Source: Paraspadella gotoi (Eukaryota > Chaetognatha). From it: DNA of 64,000 nucleotides. Where the stretch lies: the NCBI GenBank assembly GCA_051294375.1, contig CM119270.1, positions 15,223,921 to 15,287,920 on the forward strand. Reading direction: 5' to 3'. Of this stretch, positions 1 to 13,056 are shown piece by piece. The position numbers and the translations under genes are program-made. The notes beneath the pieces are model-generated. The model searched no databases and was not told where the DNA came from. It worked only from the letters and a program-made list of their open reading frames with translations. The first letter of the stretch is position 1, and the number at the start of each line of letters is the position of its first letter.

Positions 1-632
1 CTTGTTGTTGCTGTTTGTTGAAGCCTTTGAACAGTTTGCTGTTGGCCGTCAACGATTTGTATTTTAATTGAAACATGCTTTTCTTATTCATCTCTCACTC
101 TCTCGGTTCTTATCTCGGATCATCTGTGAAGGGACGTGAATGGGATCACAAAAAAACAGTGTCACGCAATGACTCTCCCCCCCCCCTCGCGCACAAAAAA
201 AAAAGAAGACAGACAGCGAATCGAATTTTCATTTTTTAAAGGAAATATAAAAAAGTAAATAAAAAAAAAAGATTTGTTTATTTTGAGATTCGATTCTTCT
301 CTTCTCTTTCTGAAGCGACGAATTTGAGCGAGGAAGAATCGAACTGAAAAATCCGCGTAAAAATCGAAAAAAGGCGTGACGCCACAAAAACAAAAAAAAT
401 CGCTCCGAGTGTCTCTCTCTCTGTCTTTCTATCTCCGACACTCTCTCTCACTCTCTTCCTCTTCTTCTTCTTCTTTTTCTTTTTCTCTTTCGTTTTTCGC
501 ACTCACCCTCTCTTACTTTTTTCCCCTTCATTTTAGTTTGATTTTTTTTATTTCTTTATTTTCGTGAGTTAGAATCATTAAATACGATTTGTTTTTCTTT
601 CGAGTAGTTGTTTTATTTTCTTTTTCCGTTCC

Positions 633-634
<2 letters not shown>

Positions 635-670
<36 letters not shown>
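635..670. repeat. (CT)n microsatellite
   Basis: Eighteen uninterrupted CT units. The first 1.4 kb otherwise holds A/T and pyrimidine-rich sequence with no gene seen. Confidence 0.95.
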
Positions 671-672
<2 letters not shown>

Positions 673-1210
673 GGATAGAAAAAAAACAAATACAGGAACA
701 GGAAAGAAAAAACAAGAAATCGACGCAAACGCATCGCACGCATCGACGCCATTCCATGTACGCTAGTTTTTATTTATTAGTGCGCGAAAAAACTGCCGGG
801 GGGGGGGGCAACGATAACGATGACTGAGCAGACGATTTTACTGACGATTCTTCTGGTTTGGGTCGCAGTCTTTGGGTCGGAAGGTCTCCGGTTCAGAACC
901 CGGTTCGTGATATTTTTGGTCCTTGGACCTCGTATTTCGATAGTGATTGATTGTAAAAGCGGAGCAACAAAGTTTTCGTCAACATTTTGTTACACTTGAT
1001 TTTACCGTTGGAACGGCAACAACAACAACAATAACAATCTCAGAACAAGAAACAGTGTCTCCCAGTTTTAAATCCGGTTTTCGCCCTCAGAAAATTCTCT
1101 CTCTGTCACTGACTCTCTCTCACTCTGACTCTCTCCCGACATATGTAGAACGTGTTTTTCTCGTCTGCCTGGGATAAGTTGCTTTCTGTCTCAATCTTAA
1201 TATCTGCTTT

Positions 1211-1221
1211 GTCTCTGTCTG

Positions 1222-1313
<92 letters not shown>
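1211..1313. repeat. (CT)n microsatellite upstream of the 1.4-kb orphan exon
   Basis: CT array interrupted by CC and TTCTTCC; ends 122 bp before the ATG at 1436. Confidence 0.95.
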
Positions 1314-1318
<5 letters not shown>

Positions 1319-1435
1319 TAGGAGATCAAGGATCGTGAGCGCGTGAGGGGCAAGGCTTTTCAACTCTCGTCGTCATCCTTTACGCCGGAAGAGGTCGGCG
1401 CGTCGAGGAGCCCCGATGGCGCTGCGGGAGGCGCG

Positions 1436-1548
1436 ATGAGGACGCCGCCTTCGGCCTCTTCGGCGCCCGAGGACGAGTCGGCGTCCGACGCGATTCAAAA
1501 AAGGTCGTTGACTCAGATCGATCGGATCGGAAAGAGCGGAGAAAAAAG
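1436..1548 (+). CDS. Possible first coding exon of an unidentified plus-strand gene
   Basis: An ATG at 1436 opens MRTPPSASSAPEDESASD and continues 37 codons to GKSGEK, ending at AAAAAAG|GTAAGT, a consensus donor (exon end 1548, phase 2). The frame is also open upstream to 1343. GC content and codon regularity rise here against the surrounding (CT)n arrays. One phase-compatible acceptor near 1693-1700 would add about 35 Asp/Thr-rich codons before a stop. No family is recognised; it could equally be a leader exon. Confidence 0.35.
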
Positions 1549-1579
1549 GTAAGTACTTCGGTCGCGCAGCGGGTGAGAA

Positions 1580-1581
1580 AG

Positions 1582-1631
<50 letters not shown>

Positions 1632-1660
1632 CCGAGAGGAGAGACGAGAGAGAGAAGAAG
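1580..1660. repeat. (GA)n microsatellite after the orphan exon donor
   Basis: GA array with AAG interruptions, starting about 30 bp after the GTAAGT donor. Together with 1211-1313 it makes opposed CT and GA arms flanking the exon. Confidence 0.9.
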
Positions 1661-3309
1661 ACAGACGCTGAGAGCAGAGAGGAGAGACCAGACAGAGAGC
1701 GCTCAAGTTTCCGGGACGACGGTTGCGACGATGACGGCGACGAAATCAACGTTACGCCGACGATGACGTCTGGATCGGAGAAGTGGCGCTGGAACACGTG
1801 ACGCCGACGACGCCGACGACGCCGCCAGCGCCGACGACGACGACGAAGACGACGAATCGTGCATCCTGTTTTGAGAATTTTCGTTTTATTTTTTTTCTTT
1901 TGTTTTTTTTTTTCTGTTTTCTCTTTTTTATGTTTTATATTGTTTCCTCTTTCTTATTTCGAGAGTAAGTCACGTTTCTCGACTTTGTTTCGCGTCTTCC
2001 AGCCGAAGAAAAAAAACCGATTTATATCGAATTTATTAGACGGAATTCAACGGGAATTAGTTTAAGTCTTTTTAGGTGAGGACGAGAGAGAAATAGAGAG
2101 AGAGTGCCTCACCAAAACTGCTTAGTTCTCTTGGCAGAATCGTGGACGTCGTCGCCGTTGTCGTTGACGACAGAATTAGAATCAACCTGAGCAGCTTATT
2201 TTCGTGTCCGCCAGGGGGTAGGTGATCGAAGAACGAGGGTTAGTCACGGGTAAGAGTGTTACCTTGATAAGCCGGAGAAAGGTAAGGGATCTCTTGACGA
2301 AGGCGTGGGAAGATGGGGCGATGGGCTGAGATTCAACTGTCGTTGTTAAGGGGCAGGGGCGTCTCGAAGGGAAGGTCGACAAGAGAACCGTTTTTTTGAA
2401 GATTTGGAATGTAGCTATGAAGTTTTTGCTTTAGTTGGTTTTTAGGTTTTAGGTCACGTTATATATCGATGTTGTTGTGGTGGACGTAAATATGTAGCTT
2501 GACGTAAAGGAATGGGAGAGTCTCAATCTTTTTTTTTTTTTTTTTTTTCAAACGCAGTCTCATAAATAAAAAGATCTAAAAGGGGAAAGAATGGTTTGGA
2601 AAAAAAAAAAGGTAACTTTTAGGAACGAAATGTTTACGCGGAGTTTGTTTGTTTGTTTACTTCCCCGTTGGTAACGAAGGATTTTTTTCTACAAACGAAG
2701 ACGGAATAACGAGGAGGTCGGTCGGTCATACAATCGATGCCGAAACGAAGAAAGAAAGAGTCCAGGCTGAACATCGTTTTAAAAACTGAATTAAAAAAAC
2801 AAAACAAAAACAACACAGAGTCGAGTTGTTGTTTTTCTCTGTCGTCAACGATGATTTTCGCTCGAACGAAAAAAAAGAGGAATTGATTTTCGTTGCCCAG
2901 GCGATATATCTTCCGTGTCCTTTCTTTTCTTCGTTTTTCAGGGTACGAGAGAGAGAGAGAGATGGAACTCTCGAGATGGAATCGTCTCTCTCTCTCTCTA
3001 TGAGATTATTTTTTATCCGCTCACGCGAGTCTTCGGTTTGGAGTCAAAAAAAGTCGTCCCGAGCAAAAACGAGAGCGGAAAGGAGGCGTGGAAGGATAGA
3101 GAGATGGAGAGGTTGATTTTGTAAGGAGTGGGAGAGAGAGAGAGAGAGAGAGGCGGGGACAATTGAGCGCTGAAAATAAGGAGTGGGGAAAAAAAGAAAT
3201 TTAATATTAGTTTCGTTTAATTTTTTAATTTTAGATTTGAACGAACGAAATCTCGGCACCGGAAGTCGTTGCATCGAATCCTTTCCGTCCAAGGGAACCA
3301 AAATAATCT

Positions 3310-3700
3310 TAACGACGGAGAGATAGAGAGATAGAGAGAGAGAGACTGAGAGAGAGAGAGAGAGACAAATTCTTTACAGAGCGATGGGATAGGGTAGGCA
3401 AAGAGGGGGACGAGATGACAGTTTGCACCGATAGAGGGACGAGCGTCGATGCGTGAGTCAGTGCTTGGAATCGGGAAGATGAGTGGATGGAAACCGAACA
3501 AAAGGTCAGGTTCGAGGCTGATTTATTATTAAGAAAAAAATTTCGAAACCAATCTGTTGATGATAAATTTTTGAAATTTTAAACAAAATTATAACAAAAA
3601 CAGCTGTGAAACGATGCAGAGGTACGACAGCGACGTTCTTTTGTCTATCTCTCTCTCTCTCTCTCTCTATCTGTAGTTCTGTCTCTCTCTCTCTCTCTCA
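3310..3700. repeat. Short (GA)n at 3310-3365 and (CT)n at 3650-3699
   Basis: Two interrupted arrays in opposite orientation about 285 bp apart. The stretch 3700-6470 is AT-rich unique sequence in which I see no gene. Confidence 0.85.
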
Positions 3701-6344
3701 TCCCATCTGAGAATGGAATGTTATTTCCGTTGAACTCTGCTTCTCCACACGAACATCGAGTGGCGCACCTCGTATTGAACCAAATTTGCTGTCTAAGTTT
3801 CGACAAAAGACAGTGCAAATTTTTTTTAGATAAAGTTATGTATTCTGACAGAATTTCTGTCTTCATACAATTTTTGTGTGAAGATCTTAGCCTTAAGATT
3901 AAATCCTAAAGGTTATACACACAAACTTTAAGACAATATTTTTTTCTACTGTATATTTTCTTTGAGCGAGTTTTCTTTGTTCAACAAAACTAAAAAAATG
4001 TTAAAGATTTAACTATTATTGTTTGAACTATCGTGTAAACTATTAATGAACTACTTCTTTTGTTCGTCTCAAACTAATGCCTGAACATTGACTTTTTCAA
4101 CCGAATAAAAAATAAATCAAGTTAAATTTCCATTTTTAATAAAATAATCAAAAGTAGTAAGAATATGATCAAAAATTCGATTTTTTTTTTTTGCATCGTA
4201 ATACAGAACGAATAAGGATCGAATTGGAAGGCGGCGGCCTCAGCCATCACGGCGAGGGACGACCGCCATTCATTCCCCCCCCCTCCCGTCAAAATAATAA
4301 TAAAAATGCTGAGTATGAGTCCGAAGCATTCTCTTAAAAAAATGAAGTATATGGGATAAAATGGTACATTTAGACTAAAATGTTTTTTTTTTTTTGTTTA
4401 GCCATGTGTAAAAAAGTTACGGAAAAAAAATGCGAAGGAAAAAAAAAAACAACTAAAACGATCGAACGTCGGAATTTATTTTTTTTTCTAAAGAATAAAA
4501 ATTAAAAACTTGTTTTTGTTTTTATCAAATTGTACAGAAAACTGAAACTTAAAGAAAAAAAAAATCAAAATTTTTTCGATAATAAAATGCGAATAAAATA
4601 GGTTCTACTGTACAATCTCGATGAATAAGAAAGAATGAAGCCGAAAGTTCGACATAAACGGATGCTGAAAGAGAGAGAGAGAGAAGTAAAAAGAGTTTGT
4701 TCATATAAAAAAGAGCACATACAATATGTGATGGCAATTTTGTCGTATTAATCATAATAATAATAATATTGTAATATTTTGTTTTCCTTACAGGCAATCG
4801 TAAAGCAGGCAAACGGGTATAGAAATATATGATAGTAACAATGAAAAATGACTCGAAAAAAGTATAAAAAATTTTCCGTAATTGCTGTATTCGTTTATGT
4901 GCGAAGTAGAAACAACAGTCGATTGGTAAACCAATTGTAAAAGCGGATTGTTTGTTTGTTTGTTTTGCACCATAGACGTCGTCCTATTGTTTTGACAACG
5001 TCCTTAACAGATTTATGAAAAATATTTTGTTTTGGTGTCGATTTGAAAAATTCAAATATTCATTCTATATATCGATATATATATAGATACGCTTAAGTCG
5101 GATGCTAATTTTACAGAGTAAACCAAATTCATTACTATAATTTTTTTTTTCAAAATTAAAAAGAAATCGAGCAAATTGTAATCGGATTGACCGAGATTTT
5201 CGTATCACAATGCAATAATTATGTTTTTTTAAACTCACTTATTTTAACTGAAATAACGGAGAAAAAGTGTTTTTGTCTTATCACACTCTCACATAAAACT
5301 CAAATATAAGGGAACAAAAAAGTGATGCAACAATAATTTTGCCCAAATACATTTTTAAAAACAAATTCGGGAGAAATGCTTTAAAATACTTCCTTTGAAA
5401 ATGACACTGTCATTAAAATTTTTATTGGTTAACAATCATCAATTGTAAATAAAAAAATAACGTGACAGTAATTTGAAGTTAAACCCCATCAAAATAGTTA
5501 AGTACTCGCGTCAAGTAATAACTACAAAATTGTAATGATAACAAAGTAAAGTTGGATCACAAAAAAAGCATATAAGAAACAAAAGAATGCTTACTGTATT
5601 TTTTTTCTTAAATGCTGAAATGTAGCTGGAATGACGAAACACATTAACGACAAAACCTGAGAAATTCGGGTACAGTAAAGCGGACAATAAATGCAGATAA
5701 TTAAATTTTACTATTTATAAAGAAAAGAAGAATATATTGAACTGTCGGAGAACTAAAAACAAATCTTAAGCTTACTTACTTCTCTCCATAATCTTAAGGA
5801 TATACACTCGGAATCCAAAACAGACAAACAAAAGGTTAATAACAGAAAACGTGAATCTCTTTTGCGCTTTTGCAAGGAATCTGATAATTACGATTATTAA
5901 TTGGTTGGGCAAAGGTCTCTTAGTAAATCTTCTTTACTACTGAAAATGTTTATGAAAGTTAAAAAGTGGATAAGAAAAAACAGCTGATATTCAGTCTTAT
6001 TCGGAAATTAAATCAAATTGAAAAGGATTCACGTTTAAAAAAGAAAACAAACAAAATCGGCGCGTTTTTAACTCAGATAAATTTCGTCAAATAATGTTCA
6101 AATAAAAGTGCTTTGGGCTTCATAGTAAAAGACCCATTCAACAGTGAGAGGGAGAGAGAAAGAGATTGACTAAATAAATAAAGAACAAGGACTAAGTAAC
6201 TTGTTAAAGGTTCGTTTGTAAAAAGTGGACTAGTTTTTCTTGCGTTTTATGTCATTTTTTTTTGCGTGTAAAAAAAAAAAGCGACGGATCGAGAGAAACT
6301 CAATATTTTCTTCTGAATCCGCCCACAAATAACAGTAGGAATGC

Positions 6345-6374
6345 GTTTTCCATGTTTTCCATGTTTTCCATGTT
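6345..6374. repeat. 9-bp tandem GTTTTCCAT, three units
   Basis: Exact units at 6345, 6354 and 6363, followed by GTTACG. Confidence 0.9.
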
Positions 6375-6475
6375 ACGCCACGGAAAACTTTAGCGATAAC
6401 TGTAAAAACATAGTAACCCGATGTGTAAGAGAGCGAGAAGGAGAATAGAGATGGAGAGAGAGAAGGAGAGAGAAA

Positions 6476-6480
6476 GGTAG

Positions 6481-6572
<92 letters not shown>

Positions 6573-6612
6573 TTCGCATAATATTTAGAAAAAATAATGT
6601 AAAAAGAATGAG

Positions 6613-6707
<95 letters not shown>
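6476..6707. repeat. Two (GA)n arrays (6485-6568 and 6615-6707)
   Basis: Same-orientation arrays separated by 46 bp of unique AT-rich sequence. The predicted Leu-Ser polymer on the minus strand is a shadow. Confidence 0.95.
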
Positions 6708-6708
<1 letters not shown>

Positions 6709-6819
6709 GAATAACATGTAACGGTTTATTGCAAAATGACTCAAAGCATATTTACATTTTACATCGCAGCGAATAAAAGGAGAGAAAAATATGGAAAAAA
6801 AGTCGACGTCGCGATTGAA

Positions 6820-6858
6820 GCCAAATTCAGGCCAAATTCAGGCCAAATTCAGGCCAAA
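6820..6858. repeat. 11-bp tandem GGCCAAATTCA, about three units
   Basis: GCCAAATTCAG repeats with an 11-bp period just before an A-rich run; noncoding. Confidence 0.85.
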
Positions 6859-7714
6859 AAATTTCTTTTTAATGGAATGGGTTTCGTCACGCCTCTTTTT
6901 TCTACCATGGGTCGAAATTACAAAAACAAAATATTTTTTAATGATTGATTTGAGTGTTTTTTGTTTTTTTTTATTATTATGACGTTGAAAGTTCTATAAA
7001 ATTTCCTAGAATTTGCTTTCTTCATTAACGTTTATTCATAAATTAAAAGGATGAGTGTCGATGATTTTGCATGCAAAGTTCTAACCCTGGTAAACTCCAA
7101 AAGGGCGTGACCGTTTCTTCGGGCTAAACGCTCCGCCTTCATTGTTCTAGGGAAAAAAACCCTTTCGCGTTTCGTGGGGCCTGGGGGGGGGGATGCGGGA
7201 GAGGGGAAGAGCTGGGGTGGGAGGGGTGCTATAGAAACGCTCAACGTGAGTAGGTGGGGGGCGGAGAAAGGACAACGCATCAACGGGGAAGAGTGGGGGT
7301 TTATTCCAAAGGCACATTCTTACGCAACTCTTTGTCCAAAGTAAAAATGCATCGGGGGGTGTGGAAAGTTTTTTTTTTTTTTCTAAAGTCGGCAATCTTC
7401 AGAACCGCTGATTTCCTTTTCTTTTTGTTTTTAACCCCTAAAGTTTGGGGTTTAGAGAAAATTGGGAAGGGATTTTAGTTTTTCTATTCTAAATAATAAT
7501 AATAATAATAATAAAAAAAGATCGTTTCTCGTCTCCTTATATTTTTTTTAATTTCTAGTTGTCGTTGTTGTTCTCGGGATTTTTGGCTAATTGTTTTCCT
7601 CGTTCTTCTTCCTCGTTTCGCTCCTCCTCGTCCTCTTTAAGTGATTCGGGAGGTGATCGTCGAAGACTCGGGGGGATGAACTCTCGTTGCCCCAGGAAAG
7701 TATCCTTCCAGAGA

Positions 7715-7803
7715 GAGGAGAAGAAGAGAGGGGAAGTGAGATTGAGATGAGAGAAGAGAGAGAGGAGGAGAAGAGAGAGGAGAGAGAGAGAGAGAGAGAG
7801 AGA
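7715..7803. repeat. (GA)n/(GAG)n interrupted array downstream of gene A
   Basis: Purine array about 280 bp beyond the gene A stop, probably in or past its 3' untranslated region. Confidence 0.85.
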
Positions 7804-8079
7804 GTATTTTTTGGTCGTAGACGTAAATTAAAACTCGCTTTTGAATCTGATTGTCGGGGAGAGTCCCGAGTTGAGTGAAAGGTCAACCGAAAATATGCTT
7901 CCCTGCATAAAAGATCTAATTATAACCCCGCGCGCCTCTGTCTCCATCTCTCTCTCTCTCTCTCGCTCTCTATCCTTCGTTCTCTCTCCCTCGTAATCTT
8001 CCTCCTCCGTGATTTCCCTATTTCATTTTTCACAACTTCCTCTTTTATCTCTTTTCGTATCTGTGATCGAGACGTTTCA

Positions 8080-11000
8080 CTAGCAAGCGAGGTTCTGGTG
8101 AGCTTCTCCCAAGTGAATCTGGAAATTGTCCATCTCCATTGTGGTGAAAGAGCACATGGCGCATCGATAGACGGTGAGGGCGAGATTGGGGAGTTCGACC
8201 GAAGAGCGGGAGTCCTCTTCGTCCATCGGCGACGGACGAGCGTCGTCGTAGGTCGGCGATGGAACGGCTTCATCCGCGGCGTCTTCGACGGAGTCATTGG
8301 CGCCGGTTGTCGACTCGAGCGGCGTCGAAGTTTCCAAAAAGGCGCCGCTATGAGCATCCGATTCCAACATCCTCGTCGAAGCGCCCGATTCTTTCTTTGG
8401 AGCGCTCAAGTCCCTCGGACTCTCTGTAGCCGGCACTGCGGAAGTAACCGGCGTCGCTAGCGCCGCTCTGCCCGTCTCGCCTCCGCTCGCCGTCGCCAAG
8501 ATGCTCTGTCCAGAGTTGTCTGTCCCTCGAGCGATCGTCGATGTCTTGGTCACCAACGCGTTTCCGGTCGGGCCTTCCTCTTTCAGCAGATCCACGTTGC
8601 TCGGGTGGCCGCCGTGGAAATTGAGCATGTGGACGCGAAAATCGTCCCAGGAGGCGAAGGCCGGTTGCTTCTTGCAATACTGACACTCGAAGGTTCTGTC
8701 AGAATGTTGAGACTTCTGGTGTCGTTTGACGTTAGAGTACCAACGGGAGGCGTAGCTGCAGACGGAGCATTTGTACCATTCGCCCCCGGCCAACTTGATA
8801 GGCATCAACGGTGAAGAGCCAACGAGGCTCAACTGTGGAGTCGAAGAAGAAACTTGTTGGTGGCTCAAACCTTTCGTCGCCATTTTAAGACCATGGGTAG
8901 ACTCGTGAACCGCGTGTGCATTTCCGCTCGAAGAATTGATGATTGACTGCGCATGCGCGGAATCTCCCCCGACGTAGCCGGGATATTGCCCGTGCTGTGA
9001 GCTGTCTGGAGTGCTGTGCTTTAGCCTATGGTGTCTTCTGACGTTGGAAGACCACCTGGAGCAATAATCGCACATGGTGCATTTGAAAACCTCTCCGCAG
9101 GCAATGTAGGACCGTTCGTCAACATTGGAAGGGACTTCTGGCGTCAATGGTCCGGAGGAAGAGGCGGGAATGCTCGGATTGGAAGAGTCGCCGACGGATT
9201 GATCGGCGTTTGGCAAGACGTTGGGCGTTGGCGTAACCGAGACGAGCGAGGATCGCGGCGACTCGGCCGACGAGAGGGGTGGAGAGGCGATGTTCGCTGC
9301 CGCGGCAGCTGCGACGGCGGAATGCGCGAGAAACAATTCGGGTCTAGTCGTGAGCAGTCCCTGCAGTCGATCCGCTTCTCGCTGAATCAGACCTTGGAAT
9401 ATTTGAGCCTGCAAGATTTGGGAAAATGGAACGTTGGTGTCCGAGAGAACTCCGGAGGAAGGAATGGATTGGTTCGGGTCCAGGTAGAGAAGCGGCAGGC
9501 CCCTCTGGGCTTGAAGCAACTGGAGGTACGCATCGTCGACTGGGTCTATGTTCGAGGAGGGAGTGCTTCCCGTCTTGGAGGATGTTTCACTGAAGGAATC
9601 TCTCTTGGAATTCGTGCTTAGATCTTGCGGTTCTTCGTCGTCTTCCACGCGGGAACAACTTTCTTTTTTAAGATTCAAAGGTTCGGGAATTTCTTCGAAT
9701 TTTGGGTTCAATGGATCGCAACTCACAAAAGATTCGGCCAAACAACTTCTTTCACTATCGGCCGGCGACAAAACGTGTCTAATCTCGTCGTTTCCCTTCA
9801 TGGGTTCAGTGAGGACGTAATGCTTGTCGTACTCCAACTCTCTGTGAATATTTTTCACGTGACGAATCACGTTGCTCTGCCATTCGCTCTTGTAGCCGCA
9901 GATGGAACACACGTAGTCCTTGGGACCTGGTCCGTGATACTGGCTCTTATGGTTCCTCAAGGTGAGCACATTGTTGAAGACCTTGTCGCAGTAGTTGCAC
10001 TTCAAAGAATGAATCGACCCAGACTCTCGTCTTTCCCCGCTGCCTGCACCGCCGTCCTCGCCGCAACGCGTCGTCGAATCGGCGGAACCGTCTTCATCTC
10101 TCATCTCCACATCCTCTAAGTCGCCCTCGACCCTCTCCAGTTCCTCGTCCCTCTTCGACATGTCCATCGGCTCTCCCGTGAGCGCCTGGGACAATCGCAG
10201 AAACTCCACAGACGGGGATTTATTCGTGGGGAATGTTAGCAAGGCGTGTAGCATGGGAGGCGGTTGCTGCTGCTGCTGCTGCTGATGGGCGACGTTGGAA
10301 ACCGCTGCCAGATCCTTCTTGTGCAGCTTCATATGCCTAACGACATTGGTTCTCCACTCGCTGCGATAATCGCAGTGTTGACAATGAAAGAAGGTCCTAT
10401 CTCCATCTACTTTGGCGGGAATTTCTTCCGAAGGCCGCGGACCGGGTTTGTTGCGGTGCGGCGCGGATTTCTTGGTCACCGGCGTAGAATTCGTAGTCAG
10501 CGCCGACGCGATAGGCGCCAGTGAAGTGTCTCCCTCGACTCCGTCGCTGGAATTGGCGTACATGATCGCCGGAAAGACGGCGCAGACTCCGGCGCCTCTC
10601 TCTTCCTGAGGCGTCGTCTTGACCGCCTCGGGCGCCGCTCCTTTCAGGGGGATGCCTCCTGGCGGTCCGTTGGGAAACCATTTGTAGAACAGCTTCGACC
10701 CGCCCTCTAGCGAGTGGTTTTTCTTGAGGTGGCGCCGAAAGTTGCCCGACCAGTAGGAGTTGTAGCTGCACAACTTGCAGGCGAATTTCTTGACGCCGAG
10801 GTGGATATTCTCGTGGATGCGAAGAGGATAGACGTAGGCAAAGGACTTGGCGCAATAGCGACAGGCGTACGGTTTCTCCTTGTTGTGCATCCGCTCGTGG
10901 CGCAGGACGTTGTTGCGCCACGGGGATTGATACTTGCAAAACTTGCAATACCAGATGACGCCGGCTAGGGCGGCGTCGTCGCCGGAAGCGGAACCGACGC

Positions 11001-11333
11001 CGTTTCGTGAACTCTGAACCACGGCGTCGCCATCGACGATCGCATTCACGATGCATCCTCCTACCTCTTCCTCATCTCCTTCTTTCCCAGTCTCCTCGTC
11101 CACTTCTCGAGCCACGCCCCTCGTCTCCTCCCTCTCTCCTTCCACTTCCTCCTCCTCCGGCTCCTCCTCTTCCTCCTCCTCCCCCTCCTCCTTCGTGGTT
11201 CCGGAATGCACGTCCTTTGCCTCGCGATGCCTGCCAATGAAATGGAAAGGACGATGACTTCATTATTTCGCCAAAGGGCCAATGAACGGAAGTCTTTCTC
11301 GGCGACGGCCAATTAGAATGCGCTTTTTTTTTG

Positions 11334-11395
<62 letters not shown>

Positions 11396-11420
11396 TTTAA
11401 AGGTAATTTTCGTGACGTGA

Positions 11421-11509
<89 letters not shown>

Positions 11510-11748
11510 TCATCCTCCACCCGCCATTATTTTTTTTTCTTCGTGCCAATTTTATTCTCTTCCTCCCAGTTTTTATTTTTTTCCCCAACGTTTCGGCTTT
11601 TTTTTTCTTTGTTTTCATTTCCCCCCCCTTTTTATTTTTTCTCCTTAACTTTTCCTCTCCCTTTCGAATCTTCCTCACCAACCCACCTGCTCTTATGATG
11701 GGAGTCGTGCTCGGGCAGAGTCTTGCTGAGTGGGAGCATTCGGAGCAT
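8080..11748 (-). CDS. Gene A: ten-finger C2H2 zinc-finger transcription factor
   Basis: Two coding exons, 11748-11687 and 11230-8080, encode about 1,070 residues. The stop (TAG) is at 8082-8080. Ten C2H2 fingers are visible at about residues 116-136, 144-164, 172-193, 304-324, 432-453, 462-483, 738-759, 842-863, 870-893 and 1044-1065. All have C-x2-C-x12-H-x3/4-H spacing except the ninth, which has x14. Between them lie a Glu-rich N-terminal stretch, a short polyGln (about residue 336), polyAla and Ser/Pro-rich linkers. Four PxDLS-like motifs (PMDMS, PLNLK, PQDLS, PRDLS) suggest recruitment of the corepressor CtBP. By family it is a nuclear, sequence-specific DNA-binding regulator, probably a repressor. 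The fingers are scattered singly or in pairs, unlike a KRAB/ZAD polyfinger array, and resemble the Hunchback/REST style with Tyr two residues after the second Cys. I do not recognise a specific orthologue. The large exon is certain as coding; the 5' end is less so. Confidence 0.9.
11335..11391. repeat. (GA)n arm in gene A intron 1
   Basis: About 28 GA units; faces the (CT)n at 11422 across 31 bp. Confidence 0.95.
11422..11510. repeat. (CT)n arm in gene A intron 1
   Basis: About 44 CT units with a TTC and a TTT interruption; inverted partner of 11335-11391. Confidence 0.95.
11687..11748 (-). CDS. Gene A, proposed first coding exon
   Basis: The big exon has no ATG before its acidic region: the codon at 11211 is GTG and the frame stays open up to a good acceptor (GGCAG, exon from 11230). 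A donor CAG|GTGGGT on the minus strand ends an upstream exon at 11687. The phase fits: two bases (AG) here plus one (G) there form Arg. In that frame two close ATGs lie at 11748 and 11739, giving MLRMLPLSKTLPEHD and then HHKSRHREAKD into the large exon. The intron (11231-11686) holds opposed (GA)n and (CT)n arrays. The start could lie further upstream if another exon precedes it. Confidence 0.6.
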
Positions 11749-12215
11749 TGAAAAGTTCCGCCGCCCCCGCGGCCGACGAAGCGGCCGTCAAAACTACCTT
11801 GCTTGGGCTGGAGCAGGGATGACGGCAGGAGGGAGAAAGAGTAAAGGGTCGTATCGGCGATGGTAAGGCGGGGGATTCGGTGGGCGGGTCGGTAGGGGTA
11901 ATGGGGGTGTCGGCAGGGGCGGCAGCGTCGGATGCGGGCACGAGACTGGCGGCGAGGGGCCCGGTTGTTTTCTTAATCTTCGCTGTTATCAAAGTCCCAT
12001 CGGAATCGTCGTTCCCTTCGTCTTCCGTTTCCTCTCCGCCGTCGCCGCCGCCCCGCCGCCCAGCGCAGCGGCTCCAGCGGCGGCCTCGGTCGTCGCTATG
12101 GTAATTGTTGCGTGGTAACCCGAGTCTGCGATAACGAAAATGGGAAAAAGGGGCGGAGTGGAGGGGGAACGGACGAGGAGGGGGGGGAGTGGTATATAGA
12201 GGATGAAATTGTCGA

Positions 12216-12219
12216 CTAC

Positions 12220-12312
<93 letters not shown>
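12216..12312. repeat. (CT)n microsatellite upstream of gene A
   Basis: Nearly perfect, followed by (GTC)n at 12333-12360 and a GCA/GCG-rich stretch at 12426-12466. Confidence 0.95.
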
Positions 12313-12316
<4 letters not shown>

Positions 12317-12547
12317 GTTTCGGTTTATTGTCCTCGTCGTCGTCGTCGTCGTCGTTGTCTTCCTCGTCGTTGTCTCGAATTATGATTGAGAATCAGTCCG
12401 CGGTGGATGCTGCACCAGTTGCGCTTGCGGCAGCGGCGGCGGCAGCAGTTACTGCAGCAGCAGCGCCCCCGTAACGTGAAGCCGTGATGCGGTCCGCGCA
12501 GCGTGATCGCTCTCATCCGCGATACGAAAAATTGGAAGGAAGCAGGA

Positions 12548-12576
12548 GAGAGAGAGAGAGAGTGAGTGAGAGAAAG

Positions 12577-12633
<57 letters not shown>

Positions 12634-12634
12634 C
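12548..12634. repeat. (GA)n microsatellite
   Basis: Interrupted by GTGAGTGAG and AAGAGA. Opposed to the CT arrays on both sides. Confidence 0.95.
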
Positions 12635-12925
12635 TGCTCTGAAAATCATAACGTGGAGATCAGTTTGATTCACTCCGCCTTTCTCTGAAAGTGAATGCGC
12701 TTTCAAAAAAAAATTAATTTTGGGCTCCTTTGTCTAGAGGAGAAGAGAAATTTATGAAGCCATATTGAATTAGGTTTTCTTTCTCGATACATGGTTTCAA
12801 CTGTAAAACATGTATATTTTATATTACCTTTATTTAAAGAAAATAGGGAAAAAAACGGAGAAACGTCGTCTTTGTTGCTCTACGCTGAACAATCATTCTG
12901 ACGTGATCTCCGGTCGTCTTCGCCG

Positions 12926-13056
<131 letters not shown>

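Noticed and set aside
850-910. GGTTCAGAACC preceded by GGTCGGAAGGTCTCC, resembling a tRNA T-arm
   Set aside because: No matching acceptor stem or anticodon arm could be folded at the required distances. At most a tRNA-derived SINE remnant.
6373-6744. Long Leu-Ser polymer open frame, and many like it (e.g. 12810-13682, 40107-40511, 42566-43618, 60698-61009)
   Set aside because: Dinucleotide (CT)n/(GA)n arrays are open in several frames on both strands and give Leu-Ser or Arg-Glu polymers. No start context, splice sites or conserved domain supports them.
9028-9621. 197-codon plus-strand open frame, and other plus-strand frames across 8.1-11.1 kb
   Set aside because: They are antisense shadows of the gene A exon, whose zinc fingers prove the minus-strand reading.
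12104-12120. GTTGCGTGGTAAC, close to an RFX X-box, upstream of gene A
   Set aside because: It breaks the consensus at the end of the left half-site and has no supporting sites nearby.
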